Source of the DNA: Oceanibium sediminis
GTDB lineage: Bacteria > Pseudomonadota > Alphaproteobacteria > Rhodobacterales > Rhodobacteraceae
Direction of reading: 5' to 3'
NCBI RefSeq assembly: GCF_003265325.1
Contig: NZ_QGNX01000006.1
Coordinates: 186,001 to 250,000 of the forward strand
Length of the DNA stretch: 64,000 nt
How positions within the stretch are numbered: the first letter of the stretch is position 1; each line of letters starts with the position of its first letter. The notes beneath the pieces were generated by a model that saw only the letters and a program-made list of their open reading frames with translations, was not told the origin of the DNA and did not search any database. Shown here one piece after another: positions 42,148 through 50,800 of the stretch. The translations under genes and the position numbers were made by a program.

Positions 42148-43173
42148 ATGAAGATTTCCACACCGCCTCTCAAGCTGAGCCGCCGCGGCTTCCTTGGCAC
42201 GGCCGCAACCGCAGCACTTCTGGCCGGGCCGCTCGGGCGGACCCGCGCCATCGCGCAGGAGCCGATCAAGGTCGCCGGGATCTACACCGTGCCCGTGGAA
42301 CAGCAGTGGGTCAGCCGCATCCACAAGGCCGCGCTGATCGCACAGGAGCGGGGCGATATCGTCTACGACTTCTCGGAAAACGTGTCCAACACCGACTATG
42401 CCCGCGTGATGCGCGAGTATGCCGAAGCCGGCAACCAGTTGATCGTCGGGGAAGTCTTCGGCGCGGAAGCCGAGGCGCGCGAGGTGGCGGCCGAGTACCC
42501 GGATGTCGCCTTCCTCATGGGCTCCAGCTTCAAGGAAGATCCGGCACTGCCGAATTTCGCGGTGTTCGACAACTACATCCAGGACGGCTCATACCTGTCG
42601 GGCATCATCGCCGGCGCGATGACCGAGAACGGCAACATCGGCATGGTCGGCGGCTTCCCGATCCCCGAAGTGAACCGCCTGATGCACGCCTTCATGGCCG
42701 GGGCGCGGGAAATGAACCCGGACATCACCTTCCAGGTCAGCTTCATCGGCAGCTGGTTCGATCCGCCCAAGGCGAAGGAAACCGCCTTCGCGATGATCGA
42801 GAACGGCGCCGACATCCTTTACGCCGAACGCTTTGGCGTTTCGGACGCGGCGAAGGAAAAGGGCATCCTCGCCATCGGCAACGTGATCGACACACAGGCC
42901 GAGTATCCCGACACGGTCGTCGCCTCCGCGCTCTGGCACTTCGAGCCGACGCTCGATGCGGCGATCACGGCGGTACAGAACGGCAACTTCACCGCGGCCG
43001 ACTACGGCGTCTATTCCTTCATGAAGGAAGGCGGCACCTCGCTCGCCCCCTTGGGCACCTTCGAGGGCAAGATCCCGCAGGAGGCGCTGGACATGGTCCA
43101 GCAACGCGCGAACGAGATCATGTCGGGCGACTTCACGGTCGAGATCAACGACGAAGAACCGAAATCGTCCTGA
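42148..43173 (+). CDS. BMP family ABC transporter substrate-binding protein
   Basis: A 341-residue lipoprotein-family (PnrA/BMP-like) periplasmic protein with a twin-arginine-like signal (LSRRGFLGTAATAALLAG) and cleavage near AIAQ. The mature protein has VAGIYTVPVEQQWVSRIHKA and the BMP landmark NYIQDGSYLSGIIAGAM. BMP proteins bind nucleosides or nucleobases. Operon order with ATPase, two permeases and an amidohydrolase points to purine/pyrimidine uptake. Confidence 0.92.
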   Translation: MKISTPPLKLSRRGFLGTAATAALLAGPLGRTRAIAQEPIKVAGIYTVPVEQQWVSRIHKAALIAQERGDIVYDFSENVSNTDYARVMREYAEAGNQLIVGEVFGAEAEAREVAAEYPDVAFLMGSSFKEDPALPNFAVFDNYIQDGSYLSGIIAGAMTENGNIGMVGGFPIPEVNRLMHAFMAGAREMNPDITFQVSFIGSWFDPPKAKETAFAMIENGADILYAERFGVSDAAKEKGILAIGNVIDTQAEYPDTVVASALWHFEPTLDAAITAVQNGNFTAADYGVYSFMKEGGTSLAPLGTFEGKIPQEALDMVQQRANEIMSGDFTVEINDEEPKSS

Positions 43174-43176
43174 CCC

Positions 43177-44709
43177 ATGGGCGCGGGAACGGACGTTGTC
43201 CTGCGCCTCGACGCCATTACCAAACGCTTCGGCGGGCTGGTCGCGAACGACGCGATCAGCCTGTCCTTGCGCAAGGGTGAGGTGATCGCCCTCCTGGGCG
43301 AGAACGGCGCGGGCAAGACGACTTTGATGAACATCCTCTTCGGCCAGTACACCGCTGACAGCGGCTCTGTCGCGGTGATGGGTCAGACCTTGCCCCCGGG
43401 CAATTCCCGCGCCGCGCTGGAAGCGGGGGTGGGCATGGTGCACCAGCATTTCACCCTTGCCGACAACATGAGCGTGCAGGAAAACATCACGCTCGGCGTC
43501 GATCCGCTGCTGGCCCCGGGCCTGAACCGGGCGGCGGCACGCAAGCGGATCCTGGACCTGGCGGAGCGGTTCCACCTTGCGGTCCACCCCGACGCGCGGG
43601 TCGGCAGCCTGAGCGTGGGCGAGCGTCAGCGCGTGGAAATCCTGAAGGCGCTGTATCGCGACATGAAGGTGCTGATCCTGGACGAGCCGACCGCCGTTCT
43701 GACCCCGCAGGAAACCGACGACCTGTTCGCCACCCTGCGCCAGGCGGTGGCCAGCGGGCTGTCGATCATCTTCATCTCGCACAAGCTGCACGAGGTGATG
43801 GCCATCGCCCACCGCGTCGTGGTGCTGCGCCACGGGCGGCTGGTGGGCGAGGTGGCGACCGAGGATACCGACAAATCCGCGCTTTCGGCCATGATGATGG
43901 GGGGCGCCGAGGCCCGCGCCCCCGAGGTGTCGCGCACAGAACCGGGGCGCGCCCTGATGGAGTTGCGCGGCGTCTCGACCCCCAATATCGGCAACGCGCC
44001 GGGCCTGAAGGACGTGACGCTTTCGCTGCGCGCGGGCCAGATTCTAGGCCTGGCGGGCGTGTCCGGCAACGGCCAGGCCGCCCTGGCCGAGGTGGTGGGC
44101 GGGCAGCGCAAACCAGGCTCAGGCACACTTGTGCTGAACGATGCGCCCCCAACCGCCTGGACCCCGCGCGACGCGGTCAGGCGCGGCATCGCGCGCATCC
44201 CCGAGGACCGGCACAAGACCGGCACGATTTCCGACTTCGACCTGACTGAGAACGCCATTCTGGAGCGTTACAAGGGCACGCCCTTCAGCAGCCACGGCTG
44301 GCTCAACTGGCGCGCGGCGCGGAGGTTTGCGGACGAGATCATCCAGAAGTATGACGTGCGCTGTCCGGGGGCGGATACCCGCATCCGCCTGCTGTCGGGG
44401 GGCAACATGCAGAAACTGATCCTTGGCCGCGTGCTGGAGGCGGCGCCGCAGATCATCCTGGCCAACCAGCCGGTCCGGGGCCTGGACATCGGCGCGGTGA
44501 ACTACGTCCATTCCCAGCTGCTCGCGGCGCGGGATCGCGGTGCGGCGGTGCTTCTGATTTCCGAGGATCTGGACGAGATTACGCGCCTGTCGGACGTGAT
44601 CCACGTCATCTCGGAAGGGCGGCTGTCACCGGGGTTCGCGCGGGGGCAGAAATCCCCGGCGGAGCTTGGGATCTGGATGGCCGGACAGGGCTTCGCCGAT
44701 GCGTCTTGA
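43177..44709 (+). CDS. ABC transporter ATP-binding protein (tandem domains, nucleoside type)
   Basis: A 510-residue tandem ATPase of the sugar/nucleoside class. The first domain has Walker A GENGAGKTT, signature LSVGERQRVEI and Walker [16 protein letters not shown]. The second has GVSGNGQAAL in place of Walker A and signature LLSGGNMQKLI, so it is degenerate as usual for this class. It starts three bases after the binding protein and overlaps the permease by 11 bases. Confidence 0.94.
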   Translation: MGAGTDVVLRLDAITKRFGGLVANDAISLSLRKGEVIALLGENGAGKTTLMNILFGQYTADSGSVAVMGQTLPPGNSRAALEAGVGMVHQHFTLADNMSVQENITLGVDPLLAPGLNRAAARKRILDLAERFHLAVHPDARVGSLSVGERQRVEILKALYRDMKVLILDEPTAVLTPQETDDLFATLRQAVASGLSIIFISHKLHEVMAIAHRVVVLRHGRLVGEVATEDTDKSALSAMMMGGAEARAPEVSRTEPGRALMELRGVSTPNIGNAPGLKDVTLSLRAGQILGLAGVSGNGQAALAEVVGGQRKPGSGTLVLNDAPPTAWTPRDAVRRGIARIPEDRHKTGTISDFDLTENAILERYKGTPFSSHGWLNWRAARRFADEIIQKYDVRCPGADTRIRLLSGGNMQKLILGRVLEAAPQIILANQPVRGLDIGAVNYVHSQLLAARDRGAAVLLISEDLDEITRLSDVIHVISEGRLSPGFARGQKSPAELGIWMAGQGFADAS

Positions 44710-45748
44710 ACCGATCGAAAATCCGGGCATCGCGCGCCGCCTCGGCCCGCCCGCGCTGGCGCTAGGCGCGACCGTGGTCATCGCCTCGCTGCTGGCGATG
44801 GTGGCGGGGGCGAACCCGTTTTCCGTGCTTGGGCTGATCCTGAAGGGGGCGTTCGGCTCGCAATTCGCGATCCTGGAAACGCTGAACCGGGCCACGCCGC
44901 TGATCTTCACCGGGCTGGCAGTGGCCGTCGCCTTCCGCGCGAAGTTCTGGAACATCGGGGCCGAGGCGCAGCTTTACGGCGGCGCACTGGTCACCGTGGT
45001 TTTCGGCACCGGGATGCTCGCCCTGCCCGCCTATTCGATGCTGCCGCTTCTGGCGCTGCTTGCAGTGATCGCCGGGGCGCTGTTGCTGCTGGTCCCGGCC
45101 ATCCTCAAGGTGCGCTTCGGCGTGGACGAGGTGGTCACGACGCTGCTGTTCAACTTCATCTTCCTGCTGTTCATCTCCATGCTGCTGGAGGGCCCGCTGA
45201 AGGATCCGATGGGCATGGGCTGGCCGAAGTCCGCCCGCGTCCTGCCAGAGGCGCGCCTGCCCCGCATCGTCGAGGGGTTGCGCCTGCACTGGGGCTTTGC
45301 GCTGGCGCTGATCGCGGCGCTCTGCGTCTGGGTGATCCAGACCCGAACCACCCTCGGCTATGAAATGCGCGCCGTGGGCTTGAACCGCGAGGCGGCGGCT
45401 TTCGCCGGCATCCCGGTCAACCGGGTGTTGTTGCAGACCGCGCTTCTGTCGGGCGGGTTGGCGGCGCTGGCGGGCTTCTCCGAAGTCTCGGGGTTGAAGG
45501 GCAGCCTGACGCTCGATCTGAGCCCGGGCTATGGCTACACCGGGATCATCGTGGCGATGCTGGCGCTGCTCAATCCGCTCGGCGTCGTCATCTCGGCGCT
45601 GTTCGTCGCGGGCATCTTCGTTGGCGCGGACAGCATGAGCCGCGCGGCCGGTGTGCCGACCTACCTGGCGGACATCATGCTGGCGACAGCGCTGCTTTTG
45701 ATGGTGCTGGCGATCCTGCTGACACGCTTCCGCGTGGTAAGGGGGTAG
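44699..45748 (+). CDS. ABC transporter permease, BMP system subunit 1
   Basis: A 349-residue inner membrane permease of the BPD_transp_2 class: FWNIGAEAQLYGGALV, VRFGVDEVVTTLLFNFI and NPLGVVISALFVAGIFVGAD. It overlaps the ATPase gene end. Pairs with the second permease to form the channel. Confidence 0.92.
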   Translation: MRLEPIENPGIARRLGPPALALGATVVIASLLAMVAGANPFSVLGLILKGAFGSQFAILETLNRATPLIFTGLAVAVAFRAKFWNIGAEAQLYGGALVTVVFGTGMLALPAYSMLPLLALLAVIAGALLLLVPAILKVRFGVDEVVTTLLFNFIFLLFISMLLEGPLKDPMGMGWPKSARVLPEARLPRIVEGLRLHWGFALALIAALCVWVIQTRTTLGYEMRAVGLNREAAAFAGIPVNRVLLQTALLSGGLAALAGFSEVSGLKGSLTLDLSPGYGYTGIIVAMLALLNPLGVVISALFVAGIFVGADSMSRAAGVPTYLADIMLATALLLMVLAILLTRFRVVRG

Positions 45749-45751
45749 ACG

Positions 45752-46696
45752 GTGGAAATCCTTGAAATCCTTTTCACCGCCAGCTTCTGGGCCGCCGCGA
45801 TCCGCATCGCGACGCCGCTGATCCTTGGTACCTTGGGTGAGCTGATCTGCGAGCGAGCCGGTGTGCTGAACCTCGGGATCGAGGGGATCATGGTCGCCGG
45901 GGCCTTCGCGGGCTGGATGGCGGTCTATTCCGGGACCGGCCTGTGGATGGGCGTGGCCGTCGCCATGGGGGTGGGCATGCTGTTCGGCCTGCTGCATTCG
46001 ATCCTGACGGTGCCCTTCGGGCTGAGCCAGCATGTCGTCGGCCTTGGGGTCACGCTGCTGGCCACCTCCTCCACCTACTACGCTTATCGTCTGGCCCTGC
46101 CCGAGGTGACGAGCCCGCCCAAGATCACGGCGTTCCAGCCCTATGAGATCCCGGTCCTGTCGGACCTGCCCCTCGTTGGCCCGGCGCTGTTCTCGCAAAC
46201 ACCGTTCACCTACCTCGCCTTCGTGCTGGTGCTGGCCGTCAGCCTGATCCTGTTCCGCACGCCCCTTGGCCTCGCGGTGCGCGCCGCGGGTGAAAACCCC
46301 GCCGCCGTCGCCGCGCAGGGGCTTTCGGTCACGGCGATCCGCATGGGCGCGGTGATCGTGGGCTCCGGCTTCATGGCGATGGGCGGCGCGTTCCTGACCA
46401 TGTCCGCCTTTGACAGCTTCTTCTTCGAGATGGTCAACGGGCGCGGCTGGATCTGCATCGCGCTGGTCGTATTCGGCTCGTGGATGCCGGGCAAGGCGCT
46501 GTTGGGCGCGGTGCTGTTCGCGGCCTTCGACGCCCTGCAGATCCGCGTACAGCAAACCGAATTCGGGGCGGATATCCCCTACCAGATCTTCCTGATGATG
46601 CCCTATATCCTGTCCATCCTGGCGCTGATCCTGATGTCGCGCCGCGCCCAGGTGCCCGCCGCCCTGATGGTCCCGTTCAATAAAGGAGAGCGTTGA
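45752..46696 (+). CDS. ABC transporter permease, BMP system subunit 2
   Basis: A 314-residue permease with a GTG start three bases after the first permease. Class motifs include LGTLGELICERAGVLNLGIE, FGLSQHVVGLGVTLLATS and ENPAAVAAQGLSV. Its stop overlaps the amidohydrolase start region (TTGATG), so the operon runs on. Confidence 0.92.
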   Translation: MEILEILFTASFWAAAIRIATPLILGTLGELICERAGVLNLGIEGIMVAGAFAGWMAVYSGTGLWMGVAVAMGVGMLFGLLHSILTVPFGLSQHVVGLGVTLLATSSTYYAYRLALPEVTSPPKITAFQPYEIPVLSDLPLVGPALFSQTPFTYLAFVLVLAVSLILFRTPLGLAVRAAGENPAAVAAQGLSVTAIRMGAVIVGSGFMAMGGAFLTMSAFDSFFFEMVNGRGWICIALVVFGSWMPGKALLGAVLFAAFDALQIRVQQTEFGADIPYQIFLMMPYILSILALILMSRRAQVPAALMVPFNKGER

Positions 46697-47970
46697 TGTT
46701 CGATCTGATCGTGAAGGGCGGCACCCTGCCCGACGGGCGGCAAGCCGACATCGGCATCAAGGGCGCAACAATCACCGCGATCGAGGACCTTGGCACGGCC
46801 GAGGCTGGTGATGTGATCGACGCCGCCGGCGACCTGGTCAGCCCGCCCTTCGTGGACCCGCATTTCCACATGGACGCGACCCTGTCCTACGGCAAGCCGC
46901 GCATCAACGCCTCGGGCACGCTTTTGGAAGGCATCGGCCTGTGGGGCGAGCTGAAGCAGGTCATGACCCAGGACGAAGTGGTCGCCCGCGCGCTGGATTA
47001 TTGCGACTGGGCCGCCAGCCTGGGCCTGCTGGCGATCCGCAGCCACGTGGACACCTGTGACGACCGGCTTCTGGGGGTCGAGGCGCTGCTGCATGTGCGG
47101 GACAAGGTGAAGGACTACATCGACCTGCAACTGGTCGCCTTCCCCCAGGACGGCTTCTACCGCGACCCCACCGCGCGGGCGAACACGCTGCGCGCGCTGG
47201 ACATGGGCGTGGACGTGGTCGGTGGCATCCCCCATTTCGAGCGGACGATGGAAGACGGCGCCGCCTCGGTGCGCGAACTTTGCGAGATCGCGGCCGAGCG
47301 TGGCCTGCCCGTGGACCTGCATTGCGACGAGACGGACGATCCGAACTCCCGCCATATCGAAACATTGGCATATGAGACGCAGCGCCTTGGTCTTCAGGGC
47401 CGGGTGGCGGGGTCGCATCTGACCTCGATGCATTCGATGGACAACTACTATGTCTCGAAACTCCTGCCCCTGATCGCGGAGGCAGAGATCAACGCCATTC
47501 CCAACCCACTGATTAACATCACCCTGCAAGGGCGGCATGACACTTATCCAAAGCGGCGCGGCCTGACCCGCGTGAAGGAAATGCTGGCCATGGGTATCAA
47601 CGTCGGCTGGGGGCAGGATTGCGTGCTGGACCCCTGGTACAGCCTTGGCACCGGCGACATGCTGGATGTGGCCTTCATGGGGCTGCATGTCGCGCAAATG
47701 ACCAGCCCAGAAGAGATGAAGACCTGTTTCGACATGGTGACGACGCATAACGCCAAGACCATGGGGCTGAGTAATTACGGGCTGAAGGTGGGGGCGAAAG
47801 CCTCGCTCGTCGTGCTGGACGCGGGCCACCCGATCGAAGCGGTGCGCAGCCGCGCAAACCGCCTGGCGGTGATCGCAAAGGGAAAGGTCATCACCCGCTC
47901 AGCCCGCGCGGACGCGGCGCTGAACCTGCCCGGACGCCCCGATAAGGTGGTGCGGCGTCACCGCGCCTGA
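46696..47970 (+). CDS. Cytosine deaminase-like amidohydrolase
   Basis: A 424-residue metal-dependent deaminase. Zinc ligands are VDPHFHMDATLS (HxH), VDLHCDETDD, SHLTSMHS (His) and GWGQDCVLDPW (Asp). The arrangement matches CodA-type cytosine/isocytosine deaminases and N-isopropylammelide-like enzymes. AAAGGAGAG precedes ATG 46696. Last gene of the BMP transport operon, so the transported base is probably deaminated directly after entry. Cytosine is a guess; other amino-pyrimidines or triazines are possible. Confidence 0.87.
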   Translation: MFDLIVKGGTLPDGRQADIGIKGATITAIEDLGTAEAGDVIDAAGDLVSPPFVDPHFHMDATLSYGKPRINASGTLLEGIGLWGELKQVMTQDEVVARALDYCDWAASLGLLAIRSHVDTCDDRLLGVEALLHVRDKVKDYIDLQLVAFPQDGFYRDPTARANTLRALDMGVDVVGGIPHFERTMEDGAASVRELCEIAAERGLPVDLHCDETDDPNSRHIETLAYETQRLGLQGRVAGSHLTSMHSMDNYYVSKLLPLIAEAEINAIPNPLINITLQGRHDTYPKRRGLTRVKEMLAMGINVGWGQDCVLDPWYSLGTGDMLDVAFMGLHVAQMTSPEEMKTCFDMVTTHNAKTMGLSNYGLKVGAKASLVVLDAGHPIEAVRSRANRLAVIAKGKVITRSARADAALNLPGRPDKVVRRHRA

Positions 47971-47976
47971 CAGGTC

Positions 47977-49002
47977 TCAGGCGGCGTTGGCGCGCGCGGT
48001 CGCGAAGGAAACCAGCCGCCGCCGCTTGTGATCCCAAAGGTCGAGGTGCGCGCAGGACAGGCTCTGACGCAGGGTCATCCGGCAATGCTCCGCAAGGATC
48101 GGATGGTCACGCAACACGTCCGGCAGGCGATAGAAGGGAATCCGCGAATAGAGGTGATGCACATGATGGATCCCAATGTTCCCAGAAAACCAGCGTAGAA
48201 CCGGCGGCAAATCGTAGTGCGAACTGCCGTGCAGCGCCGCCTCGTGCAACTGCCAGTCCGGGGTGTGGTTCCAGTGTGTGTCCTCGAACTGGTGCTGGAC
48301 GTAGAACAGCCAGACCCCGATTGACGCGGCGACAAGCGTCGTGGGCAAGACGACCAGCAGCAGCCCGGCGAGACCGGTCGTCGCGATCACCGCGGCCACG
48401 ATGAGCGCAATCGCCAGGTTCGTCGCCATCGCGCTGATCCAATAGCGCCGCCCCTGCCCCATCAGCCCCAGCGGCAGGCGGTTCTGCAACATGAACAGGT
48501 AGCCCGGCCCAAGCCCGAACATCACCAGCGGGTGGCGATAGGTCCGGTACATCAGGCGCTCCAGCGGGCGGCGGGCGGCGTATTCCTCTGTCGTCAGCGT
48601 CAGGACATCGCCGATGCCCCGCCGGTCCAGGTCGCCCGAATGGCTGTGGTGGATCGCGTGGGTGCGCCGCCAGACGTCATAGGGCGTCAGGGTGAAAATG
48701 CCGAACACACGGCCCACCCAGTCGTTCAGCCGCCGACTGGCAAAGAAGGAGCCATGGCCGCAGTCATGCTGGATGATGAACATCCGCAGCAGGAAACCCG
48801 CGTTCAAGACCGAGAGCAGAAGCGACACGACAGGCAGCGTCGGCACCAGCCAGAGCGCCAGTGCCCCGAGGCCGATGAACGGGCCGAGGGTGATAACAAG
48901 CTCGCACCAACTGCGGAGCGTGCTCGGATCGCGGTAGCGTGCCAGGATGCGTACCCAGTCGCGCGGGGGCACGTCATACGTGCTCGATGCTTCGTGTTTC
49001 AT
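47977..49002 (-). CDS. Fatty acid desaturase
   Basis: A 341-residue membrane di-iron desaturase with the three His boxes: HDCGHGSFF (HxxxH), HAIHHSHSG (HxxHH) and GIHHVHHLY (HxxHH). Four hydrophobic segments lie between. Start MKHEASS is the first Met after a long unlikely leader. It may introduce double bonds into membrane lipids, as delta-12-type acyl-lipid desaturases do; regiospecificity cannot be read. Convergent with the amidohydrolase with six bases between. Confidence 0.9.
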   Translation of the reverse strand: MKHEASSTYDVPPRDWVRILARYRDPSTLRSWCELVITLGPFIGLGALALWLVPTLPVVSLLLSVLNAGFLLRMFIIQHDCGHGSFFASRRLNDWVGRVFGIFTLTPYDVWRRTHAIHHSHSGDLDRRGIGDVLTLTTEEYAARRPLERLMYRTYRHPLVMFGLGPGYLFMLQNRLPLGLMGQGRRYWISAMATNLAIALIVAAVIATTGLAGLLLVVLPTTLVAASIGVWLFYVQHQFEDTHWNHTPDWQLHEAALHGSSHYDLPPVLRWFSGNIGIHHVHHLYSRIPFYRLPDVLRDHPILAEHCRMTLRQSLSCAHLDLWDHKRRRLVSFATARANAA

Positions 49003-49111
49003 GGCCTGCCGTTTATATCTTCCGCTCCAGTTACAGCACCTCTGCCTCATGGCAAGGAAAAAGGCGGATCCGGGGAAAAAACCTGCGGGCCGTGCAGGCG
49101 GCCGGGTGGGC

Positions 49112-50419
49112 TCATCCGGGGCGTGTTTCAAGCCTGTCCAAAAGCCGCAACACCTTGATCGCGGAGCCCATTCCGGCGATCCGCGCGCCGCGCAGGGGCA
49201 TCGCGCGGATCGGCGACAGCGGGAAGGGCAACGTCTCGGGCGCCGCGCCGAGCACCCGCTCGGCCATGACGCGGCCCATGACATTGGCCATCGCAACGCC
49301 CCGCCCGTTGTAGCCGAGACCGGCCAGAAGGCCCGGTTCCGGCTCATGCAGATGGGGCAGATGATCGTCCGTCAGCGCGATGACGCCGCTCCAGCGATAG
49401 CGCCAGCGCACTTGGGCGAGTTGCGGAAACACCCGCGCCGCGTCCCGCGCCAGCCAGTCGAAGCCGCCAACACGCCCGTCGCGCCCGCGCTGCCCGAGCC
49501 CGCCGAAGATCATCCGCCCGTCAGGCTCGCGCCGGGCATACATGATGATGCGGCGGCTGTCCGAGATGGTGTGCCCGCCCGGCAGGATGGACGAGATCAC
49601 TTCGTCCGGCAGCGGATCGGTCGCGATCTGCGCAGGCGTCACCGGCAGGATCGAGCGGGGCAGCGTCGGGATCAGCCCGCCCGTATACCCGTTCGTCGCC
49701 ACGATCACCCAGTCCGAGGTGACCGCGCCCCGGGCGGTGCGCACATGCCACGCGCCGTCGCGGCGCTCCAGCGTAGTGACGGCACTTTGGCCGTGGATCG
49801 CCGCGCCCCGGCTTTTCGCGGCCTCCGCCAGCCCGCGGGCCAGGGCCAGCGGCTGCACCGCGCCGCCCCGGGGCGTCAGCACCCCCGCGCGATACGCCGT
49901 CGTCCCGGAAAGCTTGGCGAGCGTGGCGCCGTCCACCTCCTCCATCCCGGCGCCAAAGGCGTTCCAGGCGGCCATTCCGGCGCGCGCCTCCTTCAGCGCG
50001 CGCGGCGAATGCAGGACCCTGAGCCACCCGTTCTGACGCGGCTGGCAATCGATCCGGTACCTCTCGATCAAGGCGAAAAGCTCGTCCGCCGACCCGAGCG
50101 AGGTCTGCGCCAGGCGCTCGAAATAGACCGGGCCGAGCAGCGCCCGCAGCCGGTTCGGGGTGTTGAAGGGCAGCATCGGGTTGACCTGCCCCCCGGTGCG
50201 CCCGGACGCGCCGTAGCCGACATCGCCCGCGTCCAGCACGATGACGCGCGTCCCTGCCTCCGCCAGCATCAGGGCGGCGCGCAGGCCGGTGAACCCGGCC
50301 CCGATCACGGTCACATCCGCGCGGTGGTCGCCGCTCAGCGGCGGGTGATCCTCCCCCGCGGGCGCGGTGTCGCGCCAAAGCGGGTGCTGCACATCATGGG
50401 CAAGCGGAGTCATGGTCAT
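49112..50419 (-). CDS. FAD-dependent amine/amino acid oxidase (DadA/PuuB family)
   Basis: A 435-residue DAO-family flavoprotein: VTVIGAGFTGLRAALMLAEAG (FAD) near residue 36, GASGRTGGQVNP, and C-terminal GLGYNGRGVAMANVMG. Closest in pattern to gamma-glutamylputrescine oxidoreductase (PuuB) and OrdL-like enzymes. No glutamine synthetase-like PuuA partner is adjacent, so a polyamine role is only possible. Divergent from the TauA gene across a 381-base gap. Confidence 0.88.
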   Translation of the reverse strand: MTMTPLAHDVQHPLWRDTAPAGEDHPPLSGDHRADVTVIGAGFTGLRAALMLAEAGTRVIVLDAGDVGYGASGRTGGQVNPMLPFNTPNRLRALLGPVYFERLAQTSLGSADELFALIERYRIDCQPRQNGWLRVLHSPRALKEARAGMAAWNAFGAGMEEVDGATLAKLSGTTAYRAGVLTPRGGAVQPLALARGLAEAAKSRGAAIHGQSAVTTLERRDGAWHVRTARGAVTSDWVIVATNGYTGGLIPTLPRSILPVTPAQIATDPLPDEVISSILPGGHTISDSRRIIMYARREPDGRMIFGGLGQRGRDGRVGGFDWLARDAARVFPQLAQVRWRYRWSGVIALTDDHLPHLHEPEPGLLAGLGYNGRGVAMANVMGRVMAERVLGAAPETLPFPLSPIRAMPLRGARIAGMGSAIKVLRLLDRLETRPG

Positions 50420-50800
50420 GGCCTTCGGATCAAAAAGCGAGTTCCCACCAGAATTCAGCCCGCCGCTTGCCCTGTCAATCGCGGCGCGCCATTGGGAAAG
50501 CTGAATAGAAAGCGCGGGAAATACAGCGAAATTAGCCGATTATTGGAAAGGGCGTGACCACATCTTTTGCGGACATAGCGTCACAGACTCCAGTTTAGGG
50601 CCAACCTTAGGGCCAACGCTCAAAATGTGTTGACCCTTTCGTCCCACGCTCAATAGGATTTTCAGGCATAACAAAAATGCCCATTGCGCAAGCTGCTACA
50701 TCTGGCTCCACACCGGGGGATCCGGTGCAATGCTCGTCCACAAGGGCCGCAAGACCGACACGACCGGCACAAAGCCGGCTTTCAACCAACAGGAGACATC
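50420..50800. other. 381-base intergenic region before tauA
   Basis: Gap between divergent oxidase and tauA, lower in GC than the surroundings. It holds a 12-bp-period direct repeat (50595-50617) and AT-rich stretches suited to promoters. I see no convincing ORF, tRNA or riboswitch in it. An ORF of 60 codons on the minus strand (50607-50789) lacks coding character. Confidence 0.6.
50595..50617. repeat. Direct repeat TTAGGGCCAAC x2
   Basis: TTAGGGCCAAC at 50595-50605 and again at 50607-50617, period 12 bases. Tandem half-sites about one helical turn apart suit a regulator binding directly repeated DNA, possibly controlling tauA. No protein can be named from it. Confidence 0.55.

Noticed and set aside
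44762-46555. Very long minus-strand open frame (597 codons), and similar ones at 38784-40571 (minus), 2480-3691 (plus) and 5692-6774 (plus)
   Set aside because: They lie antisense to clear family members, have His/Arg/Gln-rich composition typical of GC-rich shadow frames, and contain no domain or ribosome site.
50607-50789. 60-codon ORF on the minus strand in the tauA upstream gap
   Set aside because: No ribosome site, no recognisable motif, and it covers the tauA leader and the direct repeats.
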